From a virus, in the IMG/VR virus record IMGVR_UViG_3300042870_001823, positions 1-64,000 of that record: DNA of 64,000 nucleotides; one strand, given 5' to 3'. This document shows positions 34,574 to 43,139 of the stretch, piece after piece; position 1 is the stretch's first letter, and each line of letters begins with the position of its first letter. The notes under the pieces are model-generated. The model had not been told where the DNA came from and made no database searches. It was given only the letters and a program-made list of their open reading frames with translations. The translations under genes and the position numbers were made by a program.

Positions 34574-35054
34574 TTATTTAAACGCAGGAGGGAAGTAAGG
34601 AGGGAAATATGGCGGAAAGAATGGCGGGAAGAATGGCGGGAAATATGGCGGAAAGAATGGCGGGAAGAAAGGAGGGAAGAAAGGAGGGAAGAATGGGGGG
34701 AAGTAAGGAGGGAAGTAAGGAGGAAAATATGGCGGAAAGAATGGCGGAAAGAATGGCGGGAAGAAAGGAGGGAAGTAAGGAGGGAAGTAAGGAGGAAAAT
34801 AAGGAGAATACTTAGTGTAAGCTACATCTTCTTTTCTAGGGTAGACAGTATTGGCTGCAGGTGATGATGACAATATCTCATCTAATCTAGTTAGATTGCC
34901 ACCACCGGCGTCATTTAATGGCGTGTTAGTTACAGTTCCGTTTGTCGAATTCAGCAGCTGTTAATTTAGGATCAGCAACTGCTGGCTTATCTCCAACTAT
35001 ATTAGGTACATTATTTTTTCTAGGTCCTGATGTATTTCCGCCACTGATAGCCAT
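34574..35054 (-). CDS. Repeat protein with 18 Y/F-F-P-P units, made by +1 recoding at CGG (159 aa)
   Basis: ATG 35054 opens a frame of 38 codons (MAISGGNTSGPRKN...LTAAEFDK). Codon 39 is CGG and the zero frame stops three codons later. Skipping the C gives GGA and a frame that continues GTVTNTPLNDAGGGN and runs to TAA at 34574. The total is 481 bp (3n+1). The C-terminal half is 18 perfect tetrapeptides YFPP or FFPP, a proline/aromatic rod probably forming a polyproline-type or beta structure. It lies inside the fibre cluster, so a fibre linker or adhesin is plausible. A gene finder sees only the downstream frame from a TTG at 34873. Confidence 0.72.
34586..34801 (-). repeat. 12-bp tandem repeat, 18 units
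   Basis: Eighteen 12-bp units encode YFPP or FFPP on the minus strand. The units vary only by synonymous changes and the Tyr/Phe switch, which suggests repeat expansion with recent slippage or recombination. Confidence 0.9.
34938..34940 (-). promoter_or_regulatory. CGG +1 recoding site 2
   Basis: Codon 39, context AAA CGG AAC. The same nine bases seen here on the plus strand (AGTTCCGTT) also occur near 51045 inside the intact 344-aa gene without any frame change, which argues against a sequence-specific base-calling error. Confidence 0.78.
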
Positions 35055-35055
35055 A

Positions 35056-37905
35056 TTATGCCTGCAAATCTCCTAATAAAACCCACGAATTGGTATCTAA
35101 CTTTATAAGTGTAGCAGATGACCATTGGGAACGCAACTTAAGTCCTGGGGTAGCATTTACGGTAACTCCACCAGCACCTACAATAGTAACTTGACCAGCT
35201 CCCTTTTGAAGTAAGTCAATCCTATCTCCAATGGCAAACGCAACAGAAGACTCTAGGGGAACGGTTAGGGTAATTGCTCCAGCATTTGAGAGAGTTACTA
35301 GCTTAGCTAAGTCGGCAAGTGCTAAAGTATAGGTCGTGCCTGTCTGAGCATTTAGGGTTGATCTAAAGCTAGATTTAGCAACTCCGTCTTTTAGATCTGT
35401 GTAATCTACGCTATTATTTAAATTTAATTTAGAATAAGCAATAGCTGCCGATGAGTTAACATCTGCATTTAATATAGTGTCATTGGCTAACATTGTACTT
35501 GTTACGGTTCCGGTGTCGGAAGTGGTTACTACTAAACTAGTTATTGCAATAGTTGGAGTAGCACCTTCTCCAGAGTTATTTGTGACCGCAATGCCGGTTC
35601 CGGCAACTAAGTTTTTAACATAATTACCTGAAGTATTTGTTCCAAGATCTATATAGCTATTTACCCATTGAGACCCATTATATTGTAAATAATTATTAGG
35701 AGTAGCGCTAGTTATAACTACATTATCAATATCATTAATATCAGCTACTGAAGCAATAAATGCTTGCGGAATCCATTGAGAAGTAGCTTCGTCCCAAGAT
35801 AAAATATCATTATCATCTGGATTAACATAATTAACGTCAGTCAAACCAGACAAAGAAGTTGTTGGGCTGCCTATAACAGAACTATAAATATAAACCTTTA
35901 CAGAGTCTAAAGCTGGCGGAGTGTCAAAAGAGAATGTAACAATATTTGTAGTAGTTACTTCCCATGTAGCAGCTATTACTTGATATGGGCTTGCTGCTTG
36001 CCTAGCTTGGATAAATACGTCTCTTGTACCCAAGCTATGTACAACCGGAATAGTGTCATCAACGCCATTGCCTATAATCCCAGTATATGTAGTTCCTTCT
36101 AGGTCAGGGAAAGACGAACCAGCTAAAGCAGCATATACTGCAACTCTTACGGACGACGCACCTGGTGCACTATCAAAATATAAAATAATACTATTATCAG
36201 TAGTTGCTTCCCAATATGTAGAGAATGATGAATATGGCGAATTTGCTTCTGTGGTAGATACGAATACATCTCTTGTAGCTAAGTTGTGAGTAATTGTAAA
36301 TGTAGTTTGAGTTCCATCTCCAATAGTGGAGAAATAGGCACTTCCTTCAACGCTTGGGATTGGAGCACTGCCTGCTGTCCATGTTCCGTTTTCTTGATAT
36401 ACCAAAACTTGATTTGGAGTTGCTGATCCAATTACTACGTCAGTTAAATCATCAAGAGAAGCTACAGTTGATGCAACTCCTGGAATATATTTATTTAAAG
36501 CTGAGCTGTACTTAAGTACATTTGTATCGGATGGGCCACTAGCATCTATTTGTACTCCACTAACAGTTAAGAATGGTGCAGTAACCATGCCGGTAAAAGT
36601 TGGTGTTGCACTATTGGCCTTTAAGTTTAATGCCGTTTGTTGTGCCGTTGAAACTGGCTTATCCGCATCGCTTGTATTGTCTACGCTGCCAAGACCAACC
36701 ATTGATTTAGTAACACCACCCACAGTTCCAGTAAAAGTAGGATCTGCTATGTTTGCTTTAAGATTGAGTGCTGTTTGCTGAGCAGTAGAGACAGGCTTTG
36801 CCGTATCAGCTGTGTCATCAACAGAACCAAGTCCAACCATAGATTTAGAGATGCCAGATACTGTTCCAGTAAATGTTGGATCTGCAGTTGGTGCTTTTGT
36901 ATTAATTTGAGTTTGTATAGCAGAGGTGACGCCATCTAGGTATCCAATTTCTGTATCCGTAATATTGGCAACACGCGTCTGGACTATTGACGTATCAATT
37001 GCAATGCCAGGGGTAGCACCTTCTCCAGAGTTATTGGTGATAGTAAGACCGTTGCCTTGGACTAGATTCTTAACATAGTCTCCAACTGTATCGGAACTTA
37101 AATCAACAGCATCGTTGACCCATTGGGAACCTGACCATCTTAAAAAATCACCATTGGCCGTACTAGTTATGGTTACGTCTGAAAGGGCATTTATGCTATG
37201 GTTAGATATGTCAGATACTGTCCCCGTCACGTTTCCTGTTATATTACCAGTGACATTGCCGACAACGTTTCCAGTAACATTACCTGTTAAATTACCTGTT
37301 ACATCTCCGGTTAAAGGAGCTACAACTCTAGCAAATGTTGGCGTAGCAGAAGTAGCTACGCTTTGGCCAATGGAAATTGTTGGGGTAGCTCCTTCTCCAG
37401 AGATCTGAGAAATTGAAACACCAGTGCCTGCAGTAAGGTTCGTTACATAATCACCAGTAGTATGTAATCCGAGTGTTACTGAATCTGCTACAATAGAATT
37501 TAAATCTAAATAAGTAGTTCCATCATTTGTGAACTGCCATTTATCTAATGCTTCATTCCATCTTATCTGAACGTTTGTAGAAGTCCCACGTTCAACTTCA
37601 ATGCCAGCGTTAAGAATTGGGGAGCCTGTAACATTGGAGTTTAATACTAAAATATTATCTTCAATAAGAACTTCAGCTACATTTAAGCTTACGGTGTTTC
37701 CAGCAATAACTAGATCTCCACCAACTGTAAGATTGGAACCAATAGTTACATCATCTTCAGTGCTAATCTGTGTTTCGTTATTTTGCAGCCAAGACCAGGC
37801 AGTAGAAATTAAATTATTATCTTCATCTTTGTAATAAACTATCCCATTAATTGGATCTAGTGCTATTTGACCCTGAACAATATTAGGGGGATTAGGTAAA
37901 GCCAT
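35056..37905 (-). CDS. Long tail fibre protein, 949 aa
   Basis: A fibre of mosaic repeats. The N-terminus (IVQGQIALDPINGIVYYKD) resembles fibre attachment domains. The shaft holds three copies of a unit around SKSMVGLGSVDNTADTAKP with VSTAQQTALNLKAN, a run of NVTGN/NLTGN pentads, and SDVTITS-x-GDFLRWSGSQWVND blocks. Two consecutive beta domains near residues 520-680 contain paired blocks with HNLATRDVFVS and HSLGTRDVFIQ. The last 100 residues are nearly the same domain as in the 679-aa fibre (VNATPGLKLRSQWSS and VLLGDLQA). This is the probable main host-contact fibre. Confidence 0.85.
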   Translation of the reverse strand: MALPNPPNIVQGQIALDPINGIVYYKDEDNNLISTAWSWLQNNETQISTEDDVTIGSNLTVGGDLVIAGNTVSLNVAEVLIEDNILVLNSNVTGSPILNAGIEVERGTSTNVQIRWNEALDKWQFTNDGTTYLDLNSIVADSVTLGLHTTGDYVTNLTAGTGVSISQISGEGATPTISIGQSVATSATPTFARVVAPLTGDVTGNLTGNVTGNVVGNVTGNITGNVTGTVSDISNHSINALSDVTITSTANGDFLRWSGSQWVNDAVDLSSDTVGDYVKNLVQGNGLTITNNSGEGATPGIAIDTSIVQTRVANITDTEIGYLDGVTSAIQTQINTKAPTADPTFTGTVSGISKSMVGLGSVDDTADTAKPVSTAQQTALNLKANIADPTFTGTVGGVTKSMVGLGSVDNTSDADKPVSTAQQTALNLKANSATPTFTGMVTAPFLTVSGVQIDASGPSDTNVLKYSSALNKYIPGVASTVASLDDLTDVVIGSATPNQVLVYQENGTWTAGSAPIPSVEGSAYFSTIGDGTQTTFTITHNLATRDVFVSTTEANSPYSSFSTYWEATTDNSIILYFDSAPGASSVRVAVYAALAGSSFPDLEGTTYTGIIGNGVDDTIPVVHSLGTRDVFIQARQAASPYQVIAATWEVTTTNIVTFSFDTPPALDSVKVYIYSSVIGSPTTSLSGLTDVNYVNPDDNDILSWDEATSQWIPQAFIASVADINDIDNVVITSATPNNYLQYNGSQWVNSYIDLGTNTSGNYVKNLVAGTGIAVTNNSGEGATPTIAITSLVVTTSDTGTVTSTMLANDTILNADVNSSAAIAYSKLNLNNSVDYTDLKDGVAKSSFRSTLNAQTGTTYTLALADLAKLVTLSNAGAITLTVPLESSVAFAIGDRIDLLQKGAGQVTIVGAGGVTVNATPGLKLRSQWSSATLIKLDTNSWVLLGDLQA

Positions 37906-37948
37906 AAAAATTTTCTTTCATTTAATTAAAAACAATTAATAAATAATA

Positions 37949-39616
37949 TTAAAAAGTTCCACCATTAAGCGTATAGTTGCCAGCAGCTACGTCAGCTAAT
38001 ACTGAGCTATAGGCCTGTACATTGGTCCCAATTGCTAATCCAAGGGCTGTACGGGCGTCTGAGGCACTTGTGGAGCCAGTTCCACCGTTAGCTATGGCTA
38101 TTGCTGTACCATTCCATACACCAGTTGCTATTGTGCCAACCGAGGTAAGGCTTGATGCGGTTACTCCTGAACCAAGAGTAGAGCCAGAGAGTACAGAAGT
38201 TCCTGCAATCAGGAATGACTTTCCGGTTAGAAGGTTCATGTTTTCTGATGAAGTCCATGCGTCAGTTGCATCAATCCAGTTAAAGGTCTTATCTGTTGCG
38301 CCCTTGAGCGTAAGACCGCCACCGTCAGCACCTGCGTCTGTCGGAGTTGCCACTGAACCAAGCTCGATGTTCTTATCATCAACCGTTATTGTAGTTGAGT
38401 TAATTGTAGTCGTTGTACCATTAACCGTTAGGTCACCTGAAAGGGTAAGAGATGTACCAGATACCGCACCAGTAAATGTTGCACCCGAAAGTGCTGCAAC
38501 GTCTGCGACCAAAGCAACTGTACCAGTTGCATCTGGAAGTGTAATTGTGCGGTCTGCTGTTGGGTCCGTAACAGCAAGGGTTGTTTCATGATCATTAGCA
38601 GTTGCACCTTCAAATACCATACTTCCACCATTAAGTGTAAGCCCTGCAAATGTTACACTTGCAGAGGTTGCTACATCTTGACCAATAGATAGTGAGTGAG
38701 TTGTCCCCTCACCTGTTGTTGCTGCAGAAGAAGTAACACCAGTTCCACCAGTTATTGTTGCTACATAGTTTCCTGAAGTGTTAGTTCCAAGCGCAATTTC
38801 TATTGTTGTTGAACCAGCTGCGGTCAAACGACCCTGAGCGTCAACCGTGAAGGTTCCAACCGATGAGGCAGAACCAAATGAACCTGCTGATACTGCGGTG
38901 TTATCAAGGTCTAAAGTAAGTGTGTCGGTTGCAGAAGCTGTTGATGTTAAGCCAGTACCACCAATTATTCTAAAAGTGTCTCCACCAGAAATTGTTAAAT
39001 CTGCACCACTATCTGCATCTACTGTAAATGAAGTAGATATAGAAGCTGTTCCAGCTGCTGTTAAACGACCCTGTGCGTCAACTGTAAAGGTTGGGATTGC
39101 GCTAGCTGAACCATAAGATCCAGCTGTTACCGCTGTATTATCAAGATTAACGGTAACAGTATCTGTTGCTGAAACTACTGAGCTTAAACCTGTGCCACCA
39201 GAAACTGTAAGTGTATTGCCATTTGCAATTGCTTCACTCGTTCCAGTATCACCAGCAAAAATTAGCCCAGTAAATGAACCACTTGCAGTAACTGCTGCGT
39301 CTACGTATGCAGTAGTAGCAAGTGATGTTGAGTTGTTATTTGGAGACTTAGTTGTTGCAGTTGCCGAAGAACCAAGAGCTATAGTGCCAGAAAATGTTTT
39401 ATTACCAGTAATTGTTTGAGTGCCAGTAAGTCCAACTACCGCTCCTTGGCCTGCGATAGCTTCCATTGTTGTAGCAGTACCACCTGCTCCACCTGTGCCC
39501 TTACCATAGTAGAGAATATCGTCAACTTCATTATAGGCAATTTCTGCATTTTCGAGTGATGCTGGAGCACCGGCGTTGCCTGACGCCCTTCTTTTAATTC
39601 TAATTGTATTAGCCAT
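37949..39616 (-). CDS. Tail fibre protein, about 555 aa
   Basis: The start is taken at the ATG at 39616 ([13 protein letters not shown]), two bases after the preceding stop (TAAAATG). An upstream in-frame ATG overlaps the previous gene and adds only six residues. The shaft has repeats of [14 protein letters not shown] and [22 protein letters not shown] type and a block shared with the 679-aa fibre ([20 protein letters not shown] onward). The end ([19 protein letters not shown]) is a common fibre tip signature. The DNA of the shared block is also very similar, so recombination between the two genes is likely. Confidence 0.83.
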   Translation of the reverse strand: MANTIRIKRRASGNAGAPASLENAEIAYNEVDDILYYGKGTGGAGGTATTMEAIAGQGAVVGLTGTQTITGNKTFSGTIALGSSATATTKSPNNNSTSLATTAYVDAAVTASGSFTGLIFAGDTGTSEAIANGNTLTVSGGTGLSSVVSATDTVTVNLDNTAVTAGSYGSASAIPTFTVDAQGRLTAAGTASISTSFTVDADSGADLTISGGDTFRIIGGTGLTSTASATDTLTLDLDNTAVSAGSFGSASSVGTFTVDAQGRLTAAGSTTIEIALGTNTSGNYVATITGGTGVTSSAATTGEGTTHSLSIGQDVATSASVTFAGLTLNGGSMVFEGATANDHETTLAVTDPTADRTITLPDATGTVALVADVAALSGATFTGAVSGTSLTLSGDLTVNGTTTTINSTTITVDDKNIELGSVATPTDAGADGGGLTLKGATDKTFNWIDATDAWTSSENMNLLTGKSFLIAGTSVLSGSTLGSGVTASSLTSVGTIATGVWNGTAIAIANGGTGSTSASDARTALGLAIGTNVQAYSSVLADVAAGNYTLNGGTF

Positions 39617-39617
39617 T

Positions 39618-39935
39618 TTAGTAGTTTCCCCCATCGGTTAAATTATTTTCGGCGTAATTAATCCATTTTGTGCCGTTGTACCTAAGTACGTTGCCAGAAG
39701 CAACAGAAGTAATAGTAACGTCACTTAAGCCATTTAGAGCTTCAGATGCTTGTATTCTATCCTTAAGTGTTAAGTGAGAACCTGCTGGATTAATTCCAAG
39801 GACAGTTTGGACAGCCTCCATGGCATCATTAATGTTTGCATGCTGCTGGGCGTGAGGTACTGCGCCAGAATTTAAGGTATCTGTTGCAGTTGGATTGATT
39901 AAAACATCTAAAGAGTTAGGGTAATTTGTAGCCAT
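39618..39935 (-). CDS. Short fibre or fibre-base protein, 105 aa
   Basis: A helical N-terminal half ([21 protein letters not shown]) followed by [24 protein letters not shown], a block that recurs in the large fibres (SDVTITS...FLRWSG). Similar small proteins are common in phage fibre clusters. It probably links a fibre to the baseplate or collar. It is followed at once by the 555-aa fibre gene. Confidence 0.7.
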   Translation of the reverse strand: MATNYPNSLDVLINPTATDTLNSGAVPHAQQHANINDAMEAVQTVLGINPAGSHLTLKDRIQASEALNGLSDVTITSVASGNVLRYNGTKWINYAENNLTDGGNY

Positions 39936-39944
39936 TTTATGCTC

Positions 39945-40358
39945 CTATAATGATAATATTTTTGTAGAATTATTTTCCCAGACTATAGTTAAACTAGAGC
40001 TTATGGGTGAACCAGTAAATGGTAAGTTAAATCCAGTATCTATATAAAATAGTAGTCTGGAAGTAGCAGTATTCCCAGTAGATTGAAATAAAATTATTGC
40101 TTCAAATGTTGTGTTAGCTTCTAGGTAAATTGATATATCATCGGCATCGACAACCCCAAGAGTATTAGTTACCCCACTGATTGCACCGCTGGTAGCAGCA
40201 ATTGCGTTATTGGCTACAGAAGAGAGGAACTCGTGAGATGACTCTGATGCAGTATAGTTTGCTGTTTTTACGAATAATAATTTAAATTGATTAGAAGAAA
40301 AATTTATCTGTCCATTTAATATTGCTTCTTTTGCTTTTTTGTAAACAAAATTAGACAT
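39945..40358 (-). CDS. Small tail/fibre-associated protein, 137 aa
   Basis: Begins MSNFVYKKAKEAILNGQINFSSNQFKLLFVKTANY, a pattern that occurs in small structural proteins of many environmental phages. The rest is beta-rich, ending in SLTIVWENNSTKILSL. Its role is unknown; a fibre-cluster component is inferred from position. Confidence 0.65.
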   Translation of the reverse strand: MSNFVYKKAKEAILNGQINFSSNQFKLLFVKTANYTASESSHEFLSSVANNAIAATSGAISGVTNTLGVVDADDISIYLEANTTFEAIILFQSTGNTATSRLLFYIDTGFNLPFTGSPISSSLTIVWENNSTKILSL

Positions 40359-40359
40359 A

Positions 40360-41142
40360 TTAAATACCTATATCTTTAGATATTATAATTCTATACTTGT
40401 AGCCAGTTTCATAATACTCTTTGTCATTTGGATAGAATACAGGTGTGGCATCGGGGGAAGGCATGTCTAAGTAAACTTCTGGCTCCCACGAATGAATTGA
40501 AACATTAGCTGAAACTGTTTCCCACCTAGATGGTATTCTTTGAATTTTTTTTCTTTGTACTTTAAAGTAATCATTATTAAGAAAGTTAGAAGCTGGGCGA
40601 GCGTTAAAGGTAATTGTGACTCTGCCGTTGTTATGGGAGTTGTCTATATAAAATGAACCATTTTCTGGATCTATTGATTTTATAAAAAAATTGGGATTCT
40701 TAGCAATAATTTGAACTGTAGAAAAAGCATCTGTTCTTAAAGACTTATCTTCAATTAAAATTTCTTCATAATCAGGTTCTTGGAATGAAGTTATATTAGC
40801 TATTACCGTAGATGGAGTAGCATCGTCATTCTTGGTAAAAACTATACTTTCTGATGGTATCTTTTCGTTTACGGCATCGAAGAGATTGGTTACTTTTATC
40901 TTATATTCTTTATTGGCAGTTAACTGCTGGTCCCAAAATAATCTTAATGTTCTAGAGATCTGATTATAATCAGTAATTGTATTGATAGGCGCAAATGGAC
41001 TATTTACAACAATTGGAGTTGCGTCAGTGCTTTCTACCGTAAAGTTTGGATTAATTAGAGTACTGATTTTAACAGTTCTACCAAACTTAATTATTACTAC
41101 GTCAGCGTCTACACTAGCGTGCTCTATTAAATATAGTGCCAC
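40360..41142 (-). CDS. Beta-rich structural protein, 260 aa
   Basis: The start is GTG at 41142 with AAGGAG at good spacing; no nearby ATG. The protein is mainly beta with two likely fibronectin/Ig-like domains (RTLRLFWDQQLTANKEYKIKVTNLFDAV; then RVTITFNARPASNF). It ends in a YETGYKYRIIISKDIGI strand. It lies after the capsid terminator and before the fibre genes, so it may be a fibre-attachment or capsid-decorating protein. No firm family. Confidence 0.6.
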   Translation of the reverse strand: MALYLIEHASVDADVVIIKFGRTVKISTLINPNFTVESTDATPIVVNSPFAPINTITDYNQISRTLRLFWDQQLTANKEYKIKVTNLFDAVNEKIPSESIVFTKNDDATPSTVIANITSFQEPDYEEILIEDKSLRTDAFSTVQIIAKNPNFFIKSIDPENGSFYIDNSHNNGRVTITFNARPASNFLNNDYFKVQRKKIQRIPSRWETVSANVSIHSWEPEVYLDMPSPDATPVFYPNDKEYYETGYKYRIIISKDIGI

Positions 41143-41195
41143 ATTATCTCCTTATTCCTCTGTACATTTAGTAACCTTGTTTGGAAAAAGAATAA

Positions 41196-41219
41196 GGGAC
41201 GGTAGTTACCTACCGTCCC
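41196..41219 (-). terminator. Rho-independent terminator after major capsid gene
   Basis: A perfect 10-bp stem GGGACGGTAG with a 4-base loop, followed on the minus strand by TTATTCTTTTT. It separates the highly expressed capsid gene from the fibre cluster. Confidence 0.85.
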
Positions 41220-41271
41220 AAATCCCTTAGGTTTAGTCACCAAAGTGACCGCAACTATAATTGTCCTAAGA

Positions 41272-42330
41272 TTAGGCTGTTTCGTTAGTAACGAGAACCT
41301 CGTAGTTACGGCTGAGGTTAACGTTCTTAGCAACAGTGATACCCTCACCATCGCCAAGCATTACGATGTCGTAGCGCTCTTTCATCTTCAATTGACGGAT
41401 GTCACGTGAAGGATCATCGAACTGATCGGTGGACATATCGTCCTTAACCAACAATGAACCAACTTCGTTTCTATCAATCAAGAAGAGGTCAGACTTAGCT
41501 GCCGTAGCACCGCTCTTAGCTGTGAAGCTTACGAATGGTGATACAAGGACATTAAGGCCCATAGGTGCAGTTGAGTTAAGTGCTCCATCTGCATTTGTAG
41601 GACGGTAGCCCCAACTTGTATTGACCGAAGATGCTGCTCCACCGTAGTGGAAGATTGCATCTTTGAGGAATACTGACCACATCAATGGGTGAAGGATAAA
41701 GTCGGTTGGAACATGCTTTTCTGCCATGAGAACTGCTGCCATGTCGACGATATCGTCCCACGTGATGGTGTCATTGAAGGCACCGGTAATGTCACGACCA
41801 GTTGTGTCATCGTATGAACCACTGTCATTGTCGAAGACAATAGTTGCGGCGTCTTTGAAACGACTTAGTGCGATCTGCTCTTTCAAGCGAGCCATTGCAC
41901 GACCTGCTGCGCGGACGTGAAGACCAACGATGTCCCAAAGGGAGTCAGCGATGACTTCCTCTGTAAAGGAGAGCTTAACGCCCTTCTTCGACACTTTGCC
42001 TTCAATCTGCTTCGCAAATGCGAGTGACTGCTCTGGGTACTCTTGTCCTTCAGGGATCTCTGCTGCTTGGATTGCATTAACTGCTGGGAATTCTAATGAA
42101 CGGCCCTTTCCAAGGCGAACAGTAGAAAGTAAGGGTGTGATCAACAATTGTGGCTCTGCAGCCTCTCTTAGAGTGCGAGAGATAACTTTAGGGAAAAGTG
42201 CTGCTGCATCTGGTGATGCAAAAGCTTCCTTGACAGTAACTCTGTTGTCTTCGTCGATGTACCCATCCTCTGATAATGCGGTTTCCCAAGCTGGGAGACC
42301 TGAAAGGAGTTCTTGGATTGTTTTACTCAT
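41272..42330 (-). CDS. Major capsid protein, 352 aa
   Basis: HK97-type shell protein by position and character: an N-terminal helical region, then LLITPLLSTVRLGKGRSLEFPAVNAIQAAEIPEGQEYPEQ, a long spine-like helix (VGLHVRAAGRAMARLKEQIALSRFKDAA), and HVPTDFILHPLMWSVFLKDA as usual in phage capsids. AAGGAAAA precedes the ATG. It follows the protease-scaffold and decoration-type genes and is followed by a strong terminator. It uses more CGT/CGC arginine codons than its neighbours, in line with high expression, but no CGG. Confidence 0.87.
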   Translation of the reverse strand: MSKTIQELLSGLPAWETALSEDGYIDEDNRVTVKEAFASPDAAALFPKVISRTLREAAEPQLLITPLLSTVRLGKGRSLEFPAVNAIQAAEIPEGQEYPEQSLAFAKQIEGKVSKKGVKLSFTEEVIADSLWDIVGLHVRAAGRAMARLKEQIALSRFKDAATIVFDNDSGSYDDTTGRDITGAFNDTITWDDIVDMAAVLMAEKHVPTDFILHPLMWSVFLKDAIFHYGGAASSVNTSWGYRPTNADGALNSTAPMGLNVLVSPFVSFTAKSGATAAKSDLFLIDRNEVGSLLVKDDMSTDQFDDPSRDIRQLKMKERYDIVMLGDGEGITVAKNVNLSRNYEVLVTNETA

Positions 42331-42354
42331 CTTAGGGTTTTCCTTCTTTTCTTT

Positions 42355-43116
42355 TTATAAGGTTAGGTTGACGCGGAATGCGCCAATGACATTGTTTACA
42401 TCCAGGTTTGAACGGATGCCCAACTTGCCGTTGAATGGACCACTTTGCGTGATTTCAAAAACGGTTTTGAGAGCGCCCGGATCTGAAGGCAACTGCATGT
42501 AGGAGAGGAGGCCGTCATCAAAATTGGTGGCGAACTTCTCTACTTCAATTACCTTACCAACTTGCAACCATGGGTATGATCCACAGTCAGCAGCTGATAA
42601 TGCTCTTGGGCGACCCATAAAGTCTGGAGCGATTAATGAACCGACTGTTACGTCGTTGTTAATGCCATTGACCATTGGGTACTCTACGTATCCATGAGTG
42701 ATGAAACCAGCACCCTGTGAAGTGCCCTTGTCAAAAGGACGGTAGAGATCGTATTGTGCAACGCCGACTGGAACGCTTCTTACTGCTACTTCAATGCTGT
42801 CAGTAGCGCCTGAGCTGTACGCAGGGGTTGCACCTGTAAGTGGAGACCATGAGTCTGGCATGTTGTCGCCCCAGGTTACTGCAGAGCCAGAACCATTAGC
42901 TGGAACTACTCTTGCGTCACCATTGGCGTCAGCAATAACTGAAATGATTGTACCCTTAGGGATTACAATTTCAAAACGATCATCTTCACTGTCTGAATAA
43001 AAGGTCGGAAGACCTGGGTGTGTTAGGAGGTAAGCTGCTGGAGCGATACCCTCTGAGACTACTAAACGGCCTGTGCCGGTCTTAGTCCCTACTTTACGAA
43101 ATTTTGCTAAACTCAT
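42355..43116 (-). CDS. Putative capsid decoration protein, 253 aa
   Basis: A beta-rich soluble protein between protease and capsid genes, a usual place for decoration or cement proteins. It contains FEIVIPKGTIISVIADANGDARVVPANG, typical of beta-tulip-type decoration proteins with an initial K/R-rich strand. Arg and Gly codon choice resembles that of the capsid gene, which suggests high expression. No direct family recognition; an alternative is a second shell subunit. Confidence 0.6.
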   Translation of the reverse strand: MSLAKFRKVGTKTGTGRLVVSEGIAPAAYLLTHPGLPTFYSDSEDDRFEIVIPKGTIISVIADANGDARVVPANGSGSAVTWGDNMPDSWSPLTGATPAYSSGATDSIEVAVRSVPVGVAQYDLYRPFDKGTSQGAGFITHGYVEYPMVNGINNDVTVGSLIAPDFMGRPRALSAADCGSYPWLQVGKVIEVEKFATNFDDGLLSYMQLPSDPGALKTVFEITQSGPFNGKLGIRSNLDVNNVIGAFRVNLTL

Positions 43117-43139
43117 TTAAATTTCTCCTTAGATTATGA

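Noticed and set aside
34586-34801. Tandem repeat as a CRISPR array
   Set aside because: Units are 12 bp without spacers and encode a regular tetrapeptide.
34562-34864. Plus-strand ORFs over the 12-bp repeat (Arg/Glu-rich)
   Set aside because: They are antisense shadows of the YFPP repeat; the minus frame fits the fibre cluster and the recoding pattern.
38022-38591. 189-aa plus-strand ORF inside a fibre gene
   Set aside because: Antisense shadow of repeat-rich fibre sequence; no ribosome site or family pattern.
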